Origin: a virus | Reading direction: 5' to 3' (one strand) | Length of the DNA stretch: 52,776 nucleotides | Virus record (IMG/VR): IMGVR_UViG_3300017751_000024 | Coordinates: 1-52,776 of that record | Part shown: positions 14,751 through 22,604 of the stretch, piece by piece | Layout: each line of letters starts with the position of its first letter | Numbering within the stretch: the stretch's first letter is position 1 | Program-made: the position numbers and the translations under genes | The notes under the pieces: generated by a model | What the model saw: the letters and a program-made list of their open reading frames with translations, nothing else | What the model was told of the DNA's origin: nothing | Databases searched by the model: none

Positions 14751-16907
14751 ATGGCAGACACAGACAACACAATTCTTAGTGCAGATAACATCTACATGGA
14801 AGTAGAAGGTGAGTCTGGTCAGCAATTAGAATTAGAAGATGACCAAAAATTAAATCTCGTAGGTATAATCAATTCTAGATTTGACTCTGCTGAAGATGCT
14901 AGAACATCTGACGAAACACGTTGGATTACAGCATTTGAAAATTACAGAGGTCTATACAAAAAGAACAAACGATTTAGAGAATCTGAAAAATCACGTGTCT
15001 TTGTTAAAATTACAAAAACTAAAGTCCTTGCTGCCTTTGGACAGTTAGTTGATGTTATTTTTGGGACAGGTAAGTTTCCTATTGGTATTAGTGAAACAAA
15101 GATTCCAGAAGGAGAGTTAGGTCAATCTCATCTTGATATTAACAATCCTCAACCTGGTATAGAAACCAGCGAACCTGAAATACCTGATGATATAGGAAAT
15201 CTTAAAGATAATCCTTATGACGTAGGTTATGAAGGTGATGGTAGAACATTAGGCCCAGGCTCTACCTTTATGAAAGGTGAAGTATCTAAGCCTATAGAAA
15301 ACCAAGTTCCTTTAAAAGAAGGAGCTATACCTATACCTAATATACCAGAGGTTAATCCAGCACAAGAATCTGCTAGGAGAATGGAACGTTTAGTCCATGA
15401 CCAAATAGAAGAATCTAATGGTTCTTCAGAGATTAGAAATGCTTTACTAGAATCAGCATTGCTAGGTACAGGTATAGTCAAAGGCCCATTTAATTTTAAT
15501 AAAAGATTAAACAAATGGACTAATACTCCTCAAGGAAGAGAATATAGTCCAATAGATGTGAGAGTACCTCGCATAGAGTTTGTAAGTTGTTGGGACTTTT
15601 ATCCTGACCCTTCAGCTACAGACATGGATGAATGTGAATACATCATTCATAGACACAGAATGAATCGTAGTCAACTAAGAGCATTACGAAACATGCCTTA
15701 CTTTGATGAAGATGCTATAAGAGATTGTCTAAGAATGGGGCCAAATTATGTAGATAGGGGATATGAAGCTCATTTAAGAGATGAGAACAATGCTTATGAC
15801 TCTCAAACTACATTTGAAGTATTAGAGTATTGGGGTATTATGGATGCTGAGTACGCTAAAGAAGCAGGCATTGATTTACCAGAAGACATAGACGAACTAG
15901 ATGAAGTTCAAATAAACGCATGGGTATGTGGCAATAAACTACTAAGAGCAGTAGTAAATCCATTTACACCATTTAGATTACCATACAATGCATTTCCGTA
16001 TGAACGTAACCCTTATAACTTTTTTGGTATAGGTGTTGCAGAAAATATGGATGACTCACAGCAGATTATGAACGGCCATGCAAGAATGGCTATTGATAAT
16101 TTAGCTTTAGCAGGTTCATTAGTTTTTGATGTTGATGAGTCTGCTCTTGTTGGAGGGCAAAGCATGGAAGTATATCCAGGTAAAGTATTCAGAAGACAAG
16201 CTGGAATGCCTGGACAATCAATATACGGATTAAAGTTTCCGAATACTGCACCTGAAAACATGATGATGTTTGATAGGTTTAGACAGTTAGCTGACGAACA
16301 AACAGGAATACCTAGTTATTCACACGGTCAAACAGGTGTTCAGAGTATGACAAGGACTGCTTCTGGTATGTCCATGTTGCTAGGAGCATCAAGTTTAAAT
16401 ATTAAAACTGTTATCAAGAACCTTGATGACTTTTTATTGAAACCTTTAGGAGAAGCTTACTATCAATGGAATATGCAATTCCATGAAGGTGACTTGGATA
16501 TAGAGGGAGATTTAGAAGTTAAGGCAACTGGTACTAATAGTTTAATGCAGAAAGAAGTTAGAAGTCAAAGACTTACTATGTTCTTACAAACTGCTCAGAA
16601 TCCAACTATTGCACCGTTTGTTAAAGTTTCTAAATTGGTTAGTGAACTTGCCTACAGCTTAGATTTAGACCCAGATGAAATTCTGAACGACCCTGAAGAA
16701 GCTGCAATCATGGCACAAATAATAGGAATGCAAAATGCTGGACAAAACGTTAGCGAAGAAACTGAATCCCCTGGTCAACCATCCCCAATGGGAGGGGTTC
16801 AGGGAGTACCTGGAACACCAGCAGGCCTTGATAGTCAAGGAACTGGTGGCGGCACAATCGGAACAGGTAATGTACCGACTCCAGGGGAAGATGAATTTGC
16901 TGGATAA
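14751..16907 (+). CDS. Portal protein
   Basis: 718 residues, directly after terL with no gap. It shows the general features of podovirus portals of the P22/HMO-2011 type: an acidic N-terminus, YRGLYKKNKRFRESEKSRVFVK near residue 66 leading into the wing, a variable acidic/proline insertion (about 115-205), and the long helical stem region (ENMDDSQQIMNGHARMAIDN, TRTASGMSMLLGASSLNIKT). The last 60 residues are low-complexity Gly/Pro/Ser. This tail is overlapped by a different-frame gene at 16735. It would form the dodecameric DNA channel at one capsid vertex. Confidence 0.9.
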   Translation: MADTDNTILSADNIYMEVEGESGQQLELEDDQKLNLVGIINSRFDSAEDARTSDETRWITAFENYRGLYKKNKRFRESEKSRVFVKITKTKVLAAFGQLVDVIFGTGKFPIGISETKIPEGELGQSHLDINNPQPGIETSEPEIPDDIGNLKDNPYDVGYEGDGRTLGPGSTFMKGEVSKPIENQVPLKEGAIPIPNIPEVNPAQESARRMERLVHDQIEESNGSSEIRNALLESALLGTGIVKGPFNFNKRLNKWTNTPQGREYSPIDVRVPRIEFVSCWDFYPDPSATDMDECEYIIHRHRMNRSQLRALRNMPYFDEDAIRDCLRMGPNYVDRGYEAHLRDENNAYDSQTTFEVLEYWGIMDAEYAKEAGIDLPEDIDELDEVQINAWVCGNKLLRAVVNPFTPFRLPYNAFPYERNPYNFFGIGVAENMDDSQQIMNGHARMAIDNLALAGSLVFDVDESALVGGQSMEVYPGKVFRRQAGMPGQSIYGLKFPNTAPENMMMFDRFRQLADEQTGIPSYSHGQTGVQSMTRTASGMSMLLGASSLNIKTVIKNLDDFLLKPLGEAYYQWNMQFHEGDLDIEGDLEVKATGTNSLMQKEVRSQRLTMFLQTAQNPTIAPFVKVSKLVSELAYSLDLDPDEILNDPEEAAIMAQIIGMQNAGQNVSEETESPGQPSPMGGVQGVPGTPAGLDSQGTGGGTIGTGNVPTPGEDEFAG

Positions 16908-16962
16908 CTTAGAAAAGTTACCAGAGAAAATTAAAGAAGCATTAACTAGAGGAGAACAATAA
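16735..16962 (+). CDS. Small helical protein overprinted on the portal 3' end, 75 aa
   Basis: It shares 173 bases with the portal gene in another frame, then runs 55 bases beyond. The product is an ordinary-looking helical protein (LVNHPQWEGFREYLEHQQAL, then EQVMYRLQGKMNLLDNLEKL). It resembles small phage proteins with a hPxWxxLxxYL...YRLQGxxxxL pattern found after portal genes. Codons here are G/C-richer (CTG, GGG, CAG) than the surroundings, as expected when the frame constrains both proteins. The portal frame at the same bases is Gly/Pro/Ser-rich filler, which suggests the 75-aa frame is the conserved one. No Shine-Dalgarno is obvious. Confidence 0.65.
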   Translation: MLDKTLAKKLNPLVNHPQWEGFREYLEHQQALIVKELVAAQSEQVMYRLQGKMNLLDNLEKLPEKIKEALTRGEQ

Positions 16963-17138
16963 TGTTAGATTTATTAGATACAATTTTAAAAATAGTAGGC
17001 GTAGTACCTTGGATAGTTTCAGTCTGTTCAATGATTGCTGCTTTAACACCTACACCACACGATGACAATTTAGTAAGCAAAGCTTACAAAGTTATTGATT
17101 GGTTTGCCCTTAATATAGGAAAAGCCAAGGAGAAATAA
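16962..17138 (+). CDS. Small membrane protein, 58 aa
   Basis: The start lies at the stop of the preceding gene (TAATG) behind AGAGGAGAACAA, a good Shine-Dalgarno. The product has one hydrophobic segment (TILKIVGVVPWIVSVCSMIA) then a polar tail with TPTPHDDNLVSKAYKVIDW. I recognise similar short proteins in marine phage virion clusters; role unknown, perhaps membrane-associated during assembly. Confidence 0.65.
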   Translation: MLDLLDTILKIVGVVPWIVSVCSMIAALTPTPHDDNLVSKAYKVIDWFALNIGKAKEK

Positions 17139-17139
17139 G

Positions 17140-17817
17140 ATGGCAAGTATTTTATCACCAGACGACATACAAGGTTTACCTAACGAAGGACTACAGAAGC
17201 TTGCTAAAGAAGCACCTGAAGTAGTTAAAAGAATGGGTTATGAAGAAGGTGGTGTAGCTATTATGATTGCACCAAAAGGAAAAGAAATGGATGAAGAGAT
17301 GCCTGAAGCAAAACCTTTATCATCTGATGAAGAGATGGAGAACAACTATTTAGATTTTGTTGTAGAAGAATCTCTTTCCGAAGGTGAAGAAAAATACTTA
17401 CTAGAAAAATTAGAACAAGATGACAGACTAAGCATGATTTTTGATAAAGTCATGGAAGTCGCAACAGAATTCGCTGGGTCTGGTGCTGTAGAAGGCCCTG
17501 GCTCAGGAGTCTCTGATTCGATACCTGCAAGGTTATCGGATGGAGAATTTGTCTTTACTGCGAAAGCTGTGCAAGAAATCGGAAGTGACAACCTTCAGAG
17601 AATGATGGAAGAAGCTGAGATGAATGCAGATGCTCCAATGGAAAGACAAGCCAGACGTACTGGTGGGAAAATAGGGTATATGATGGACGATGTTCGTAGG
17701 GACACTTTTGGTTCAACTGACCCTGAAAATATTTACGACCTCAACAGAGCAGAAGTTGAAGATACTGAAAAGAGAATCGCTGATGAGATGATTGCAGGTG
17801 GTATACCTATCAGATAA
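17140..17817 (+). CDS. Conserved phage protein with GPGSGVSDSIPA motif, 225 aa
   Basis: Starts 1 base after the upstream stop. The N-terminal half is acidic (MDEEMPEAKPLSSDEEMENN). The middle holds GAVEGPGSGVSDSIPARLSD, then GEFVFTAKAVQEIG, a motif widely shared among phage structural or assembly proteins, where a Gly-rich loop precedes a short beta-strand segment. The end is basic then acidic. It sits between portal and scaffold, so a head or neck assembly role is likely, but the exact role is unknown. Confidence 0.7.
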   Translation: MASILSPDDIQGLPNEGLQKLAKEAPEVVKRMGYEEGGVAIMIAPKGKEMDEEMPEAKPLSSDEEMENNYLDFVVEESLSEGEEKYLLEKLEQDDRLSMIFDKVMEVATEFAGSGAVEGPGSGVSDSIPARLSDGEFVFTAKAVQEIGSDNLQRMMEEAEMNADAPMERQARRTGGKIGYMMDDVRRDTFGSTDPENIYDLNRAEVEDTEKRIADEMIAGGIPIR

Positions 17818-17825
17818 ATTAACCG

Positions 17826-17936
17826 TAAAGCTACCTACATTACGTCTGTAGCCCTTTACATAAATCACCAGAAAGGCTACCTTTACAACAAGCCCTCTAG
17901 TCGACATAGAGCTACCTTGTAAACAAGCCCTGAGTA
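17826..17936 (+). repeat. Three imperfect leader repeats upstream of the scaffold gene
   Basis: The 130-base gap before the scaffold gene holds three imperfect copies of a unit of about 35-45 bases with the core GCTACCT ... AGCCCT (about 17829-17855, 17874-17896, 17908-17931). Each can fold as a small GCT.../...AGC hairpin; the third also has CTTGT/ACAAG. The scaffold Shine-Dalgarno (AAGGAGAGAAAA) follows at once. It could be an RNA control element, a processing site or a promoter cluster. Confidence 0.55.
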
Positions 17937-17947
17937 AGGAGAGAAAA

Positions 17948-18838
17948 ATGGCAACTAAACAAGTCGCACAAAAAGAGGAACAAGCCAATCCTTATAACCA
18001 AAAAAAATCTTGGCATAAACCTGATACAACTAAGTTTGTTTCAGCACATGATAGTTTATTCTTTGAAGAACCTCAGAATAAATTATTTGACAGTAACGAC
18101 ATAACTCAAGCTGAGAATGTTAATACTGAGGAGTTAGAATCTAAAAAACAGGAGATATCAACAGATACTCCTTATCAGAAGGCTGACTGGAAAAAACGTT
18201 ATGATGACATGAAACGTCATTATGACAGTAAACTAGAAGAGTGGAAAACTAAAGAACAAGAGTTGTCACAAGCAGCGAAAGCTCAGTATCAACCTCCAAA
18301 GTCTTTAGAAGAACTTGAACAGTTTAAACAGGAACATCCTGACTTTTATGCAGTTGCAGAAACTGTAGCTCATCTACAAAGCAATGATAGAGTTCAAGAT
18401 TTAGAACAAACTATTGCAGACATGAAGGGTAATGAAGTTAAGATGAAGAAAGGTCAAGCTGAAGTTAGATTGAGAGAAAGACATCCTGATTTTGATGATA
18501 TCAGAAATAGTGATGACTTTCATGGTTGGGCTAAGACACAACCTCAATCTATTCAAGATTGGATTTATAGCAATGCTGAAGATGCTGACTTAGCATCAAG
18601 GGCTTTAGATTTATTTAAAAAGGATTTAGGCATAGAACTTCCGAGTGTGAAGCCTATTTCTCAAAAGCCTGTTCAATCTGCTGCTGATATGGTGTCAACT
18701 AAAACAACAACTGTTGACCCTAAGCAAGAGAGAGTATGGACAGAAAAGGAGATAAATGCTTTGAGCATGGATGAGTTTGATAAATACGAAAGTGAAATAT
18801 CAGAAGCTATGCAACAAGGTAGAATTATCAAAAATTAA
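17948..18838 (+). CDS. Scaffolding protein
   Basis: 296 residues, very hydrophilic and mostly helical, directly upstream of the major capsid gene. Features expected of a podovirus scaffold: disordered polar start; coiled helices (ADWKKRYDDMKRHYDSKLEE, then KEQELSQAAKAQ; QDLEQTIADMKGNEVKMKKG); and an ERHPDFDDIRNSDDFHGWAK-type segment often seen in marine phage scaffolds. The C-terminus is helical, acidic then basic. It would guide capsid shell assembly and leave. A strong Shine-Dalgarno precedes it after the repeat leader. Confidence 0.85.
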   Translation: MATKQVAQKEEQANPYNQKKSWHKPDTTKFVSAHDSLFFEEPQNKLFDSNDITQAENVNTEELESKKQEISTDTPYQKADWKKRYDDMKRHYDSKLEEWKTKEQELSQAAKAQYQPPKSLEELEQFKQEHPDFYAVAETVAHLQSNDRVQDLEQTIADMKGNEVKMKKGQAEVRLRERHPDFDDIRNSDDFHGWAKTQPQSIQDWIYSNAEDADLASRALDLFKKDLGIELPSVKPISQKPVQSAADMVSTKTTTVDPKQERVWTEKEINALSMDEFDKYESEISEAMQQGRIIKN

Positions 18839-18868
18839 CAATTATTTTAACTTAAAGGAGAAAGTATC

Positions 18869-19843
18869 ATGGCTCAATATTTTGAACCCTCAACAGATAC
18901 CGATGCTAACTTTGCGAACTCCGTAGCAGGACAAAATAATAGTTTCTTTTTACCTTCCGTTTACTCTAGAAAGGTTTTAAACTTTTTCAGAAAAGCGAGT
19001 GTAATTGAAGCTATAACAAACACCGACTATGCTGGTGAAATTTCTGCTTTCGGAGACTCAGTAAAGATTATCAAAGAACCTGTAATCTCAGTATCAGACT
19101 ATACTAGAGGTTCAGACACAACTGCTACTAAGTTGACAGACCAAGAACTAAACCTAGTTGTTGATAGTGCTAAAGCTTTCAAATTCATCGTAGATGATAT
19201 TGAAACTAACATGTCACATGTAAACTTCAAGGAAATTGCATCTTCAAGTGCAGCTTATGCTCTTAAAGATTCATACGATGCTGCTGTGTTAGCATCTATG
19301 TTCGCAGGTATTTCAGCTTCAAGCCCAGACCATATTATTGGTTCTGATAGTGCTACAGCAGATGCAACATTGTCACATGCAACCAATTCAGTCGACCTAT
19401 TAGGTTCTGACGGAACTGGTGTTGATGCATTAGACTTAATGGCTAGAATGGCTAGAAAATTAGACGACCAAAATGTACCTGAAGAAGGTAGATGGTTTGT
19501 CGCAAGCCCAGACTTCTATGAAGAGCTAGGCAAATCTGGTTCTAAGCTATTGTCAGTTGACTTTAACGCAGGTCAAGGTTCTATTAGAAACGGTTTAGTT
19601 TCAAGTGGAAAACTTAGAGGATTTGATATGTACAAATCTAACAATATCGCTGCTACATCAAATGCAAGTGGTAAAGTTATGGCTGGACATATGTCATCCA
19701 CAGCTACTGCTAATACAATCCTTTCAACAGAAGTTATCAGAGACCCTAGTTCTTTTGGTGACATCGTGAGAGGCCTTCATGTTTACGGAGCGAAAGTTCT
19801 TAGACCTGAAGCATTAGTAAGTGCGTTCTACGTTATTGACTAA
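18869..19843 (+). CDS. Major capsid protein
   Basis: 324 residues, HK97-fold type by layout and position after the scaffold. It starts with a polar N-arm (MAQYFEPSTDTDANFANSVA), then SVYSRKVLNFFRKASVIEAI, a GEISAFGDSVKI beta segment, the spine helix region (LKDSYDAAVLASMFAG) and the end RGLHVYGAKVLRPEALVSAF. Those last lines are typical of P22-coat-like proteins of marine podoviruses. AAAGGAGAAAG lies upstream. A stem-loop follows its stop, so its transcript can be set apart from the tail genes. Confidence 0.9.
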   Translation: MAQYFEPSTDTDANFANSVAGQNNSFFLPSVYSRKVLNFFRKASVIEAITNTDYAGEISAFGDSVKIIKEPVISVSDYTRGSDTTATKLTDQELNLVVDSAKAFKFIVDDIETNMSHVNFKEIASSSAAYALKDSYDAAVLASMFAGISASSPDHIIGSDSATADATLSHATNSVDLLGSDGTGVDALDLMARMARKLDDQNVPEEGRWFVASPDFYEELGKSGSKLLSVDFNAGQGSIRNGLVSSGKLRGFDMYKSNNIAATSNASGKVMAGHMSSTATANTILSTEVIRDPSSFGDIVRGLHVYGAKVLRPEALVSAFYVID

Positions 19844-19852
19844 TAACTATTC

Positions 19853-19883
19853 GGAGGGGTCTTAATTGACTCCTCCACTTTTA
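19853..19883 (+). terminator. Stem-loop after the major capsid gene
   Basis: GGAGGGGTC/GACTCCTCC forms a 9-bp stem (one G-T pair) with a 6-base loop, followed by ACTTTTAAG. The short T-run suggests partial termination or 3'-end protection of the capsid mRNA. Confidence 0.65.
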
Positions 19884-19896
19884 AGTAGGAAAAATT

Positions 19897-20034
19897 ATGT
19901 ACGGTAAAGATAAGAAAAAGAAAATGATGAAAGGCGGAATGGCTAAGAAGAAGTCTATGTATAAAGACGGTGGAATGGCTAAGAAAAGAATTATGTATAA
20001 AGATGGTGGGATGGCTAAAGCCAAACCTTGCTAA
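19897..20034 (+). CDS. Small repetitive basic protein, 45 aa
   Basis: Met/Lys/Gly-rich with an internal repeat: SMYKDGGMAKK then IMYKDGGMAKA, after KKKKMMKGGMAKK. Such YKDGG-repeat miniproteins occur next to capsid genes in many marine phages. Preceded by TAGGAAAAATT. Possibly a capsid decoration or DNA-condensing peptide; unproven. Confidence 0.6.
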   Translation: MYGKDKKKKMMKGGMAKKKSMYKDGGMAKKRIMYKDGGMAKAKPC

Positions 20035-20035
20035 A

Positions 20036-20209
20036 ATGAAAGGTGTAAAACACTACAAACGAGACGGTACTGAACATAAAGGCGGTACACATAAAATGCC
20101 TAATGGACATTTACATTCTAACAAGTCTCACACCAAAACAAGTGTAAGACTTTTTCACTTTAAAGATTTAAGTAAGAAAGCAAAACTAAAAGCTAGAGGC
20201 AAGAAGTAA
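20036..20209 (+). CDS. Small basic His/Lys-rich protein, 57 aa
   Basis: I start at the ATG 1 base after the previous stop. The product (MKGVKHYKRDGTEHKGGTHK, then SHTKTSVRLFHFKDLSKKAK) is a familiar marine-phage miniprotein. The H-Y-K-x-D-G-T-x-H-x-G-x-x-H-K pattern is conserved. It overlaps the next gene by 1 base. Role unknown; the charge fits virion or DNA association. Confidence 0.7.
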   Translation: MKGVKHYKRDGTEHKGGTHKMPNGHLHSNKSHTKTSVRLFHFKDLSKKAKLKARGKK

Positions 20210-20976
20210 TGGCAACAACCTATTTAGAATTAACAAACCAAGCTTTAAGAGAACTTAATGAAATACCATTAACACCTGTTAATTTTGCAGATGCTGTGGG
20301 TTTACAACAGTTTGTTAAAGATTCTATTAATAGGTCAATTTTTGATATTGCCAATGCAGAACCTCAGTTACCTTTTTTTAGTGCTGGAGTAAGTGGAAGT
20401 ACAGACCCTTTTTATGGAAATGTAACTGTGGCTACTGTAGCAGGACAAAGATGGTACAAATTAAAAGCTAACAGTACAGATATAACAACAGATTTTGCTT
20501 CAATAGATTGGGAAGATTTTTTTATTACGACAGTAGGTGTATCTGGAGAGTCTTCTCCATTTGTGTCTAAAGGATTAAATTTTATTACTTTAGATGAATG
20601 GACTAGATATTATAGAGACCAAGAAAATTTAGATGATGCTGACAGTCAAAAGCATGGTGAACCAAGTAGAGTGTATAGAAGTCCAGATAATAGAAAGTTT
20701 GGATTAAGTCCTATACCTGATAAAGCTTATAACATTCACTTTTATGCTTTTGAAAAACCAGTAGCTTTATCAGCTCACGGAGATACAATAGCTTTTCCAG
20801 ACCAGTATTCAACTGTTATTACTGCTAGAACTAGATATTATGTTTGGCAGTTTAAAGATAGTCCTCAACAAGCAGCTTTTGCTTTGGAAGATTATAAGAA
20901 AGGTTTAAAACAAATGAAATCAAATCTTATGAATCCTCAACCTAAATCTATTACTGATGATAGGACTTACTTTTAA
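20209..20976 (+). CDS. Head-tail adaptor / tail tubular protein A-like
   Basis: 255 residues. It opens MATTYLELTNQALRELNEIP, the standard opening of T7 gp11-like adaptors, followed by a small alpha/beta insertion and the conserved REEPxxVYRxPDN-type segment (HGEPSRVYRSPDNRKFGLSP). It ends in helices (SPQQAAFALEDYKKGLKQMK). It would sit under the portal and receive the nozzle. It overlaps its neighbours by 1 base on each side. Confidence 0.85.
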   Translation: MATTYLELTNQALRELNEIPLTPVNFADAVGLQQFVKDSINRSIFDIANAEPQLPFFSAGVSGSTDPFYGNVTVATVAGQRWYKLKANSTDITTDFASIDWEDFFITTVGVSGESSPFVSKGLNFITLDEWTRYYRDQENLDDADSQKHGEPSRVYRSPDNRKFGLSPIPDKAYNIHFYAFEKPVALSAHGDTIAFPDQYSTVITARTRYYVWQFKDSPQQAAFALEDYKKGLKQMKSNLMNPQPKSITDDRTYF

Positions 20977-22601
20977 TGGCAAACTCACAACCATTTACAG
21001 TAGCTTGCGAAGGTGGATTAATAAAATCTACAAACTCATTAGCTTTATTAAGAACTCCAGGATTTGCTACAAAGCTTAGAAACTTTGAAGTAGGTACAGA
21101 AGGGGGTTATAGACGTGTTAGTGGCTTTACTAGATTTGGTGAAGACAACGCTGTAAATCCTAGCGGCACAGATAAAGTATTAGGATTACAAGTTTATGCA
21201 GACGGAGTCATAGCTTGTGCAGGAGATGGAATATTTTTTAGTCAGGATGGAACTAGCTGGCTACAAATAAATAGAACAGGAGTTTCTGCTAGTGGAGATA
21301 ATTACTCTACATTTACAGGTAGAAGCGTATCAGCTAGAACTAATCAAGGACAATGTACATTTGATATCTTTGAAGGTGCTAGTGATTTTGGTGATGTCTT
21401 AATAGTAGACGGAGCTAATAAACCATTCAGATTTAGAATGGAAGGAACAGGAGTTCTAACAAGTAGAACTTTTATAACAGAAGAGATTACAGTAAGTGGA
21501 ACTGTAGCTCCAAAAGTAGGAACAATACACGACAAACACTTTGTTGTTGCTGGTGATTCTTCTCAAAAGAACGTTATATTCTTTAGTGGAGTCAACGAGA
21601 TAAACAACTTTAGTGCAGCTACGGCAGGTAATATATCTTTAGAAGATGCTGTAGTTGGAATTAAAAGTTTCCGTAATGAATTATTTATATTTTGTAGAGA
21701 AAGTATTCATAAGTTAGTAAATATAAATGATTTAAATACAATAGCTATAGTACCTGTTACAGACAACGTTGGTTGTTTAGATGGACAAAGCATAAAAGAG
21801 ATTGCTGGTGACTTAATATTTTTAGCACCAGATGGTTTCAGAACAGTTGCTGGTACATCAAGAATTGGTGATATTGAGTTAAGTAGTATTAGTAAACAAA
21901 TACAGCCTTTAGTTCAAAAGATAGCAAAAGGAATAAATAACTTTACTATTAGTAGTGTAGTTATAGGAGACAGGTCACAATATAGATTATTTTACGTAGA
22001 TGCAAGTGCAGACACTACATCTAGTTCTAAAGGAATTATAGGAACACTAAGACCAGGTTCTACTTCTAATCCACAAGCAGGATTTCAATGGTCAGAAACA
22101 TTAGGCATTCAATGTCCAGCTATAACAGCAGGGTTTGATAGCCTAGGACGAGAAAAATATTTTCATGGAGATTTACAAGGTAAAGTTTATCTACATGATG
22201 AAGGTAATAGTTTTGATGGCTCAAATGTAATTGCTGAGTACGAAACTCCAAATATTGATTATGGAGACTTAGGAACATTAAAGACTTTACATTTTATAAA
22301 AATATCTTTTGGGCCAGAGGGTGAAGTAACTCCAGTATTGAGAGTTAGATATAATTATGATGACCCTAATCATCCTCAACCAGCAGATTTTATATTAGAT
22401 AGAATACCTCCCCCATCACTATTTGGGGATGCTAAGTTTGGCATTGGAGCAGTTTTTGGTGCTTCAGAAAAACCGTTAGTAAGACAACAACTACAAGGGA
22501 GTGGACATAGTAACATGTTCAGAATCAGAAGTGACGATACAAAGTCTCCATATACAGTAAATGGTTTCTTTGTAGATTACGTACCTTCAGGCAGGAGATA
22601 A
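20976..22601 (+). CDS. Tail nozzle protein (T7 gp12 / P22 gp10-like)
   Basis: 541 residues, beta-rich, with repeated blade-like segments. The opening (FTVACEGGLIKSTNSLALLR, then GFATKLRNFEVGTEGGYRRV) is typical of nozzle or tubular protein B of podoviruses, where threading of a beta-propeller begins with R-N-F-E-x-x-x-x-G-G-Y-R-R. It ends FRIRSDDTKSPYTVNGFFVD. It would extend the tail tube below the adaptor. The fibre gene starts 4 bases later. Confidence 0.85.
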   Translation: MANSQPFTVACEGGLIKSTNSLALLRTPGFATKLRNFEVGTEGGYRRVSGFTRFGEDNAVNPSGTDKVLGLQVYADGVIACAGDGIFFSQDGTSWLQINRTGVSASGDNYSTFTGRSVSARTNQGQCTFDIFEGASDFGDVLIVDGANKPFRFRMEGTGVLTSRTFITEEITVSGTVAPKVGTIHDKHFVVAGDSSQKNVIFFSGVNEINNFSAATAGNISLEDAVVGIKSFRNELFIFCRESIHKLVNINDLNTIAIVPVTDNVGCLDGQSIKEIAGDLIFLAPDGFRTVAGTSRIGDIELSSISKQIQPLVQKIAKGINNFTISSVVIGDRSQYRLFYVDASADTTSSSKGIIGTLRPGSTSNPQAGFQWSETLGIQCPAITAGFDSLGREKYFHGDLQGKVYLHDEGNSFDGSNVIAEYETPNIDYGDLGTLKTLHFIKISFGPEGEVTPVLRVRYNYDDPNHPQPADFILDRIPPPSLFGDAKFGIGAVFGASEKPLVRQQLQGSGHSNMFRIRSDDTKSPYTVNGFFVDYVPSGRR

Positions 22602-22604
22602 AAA

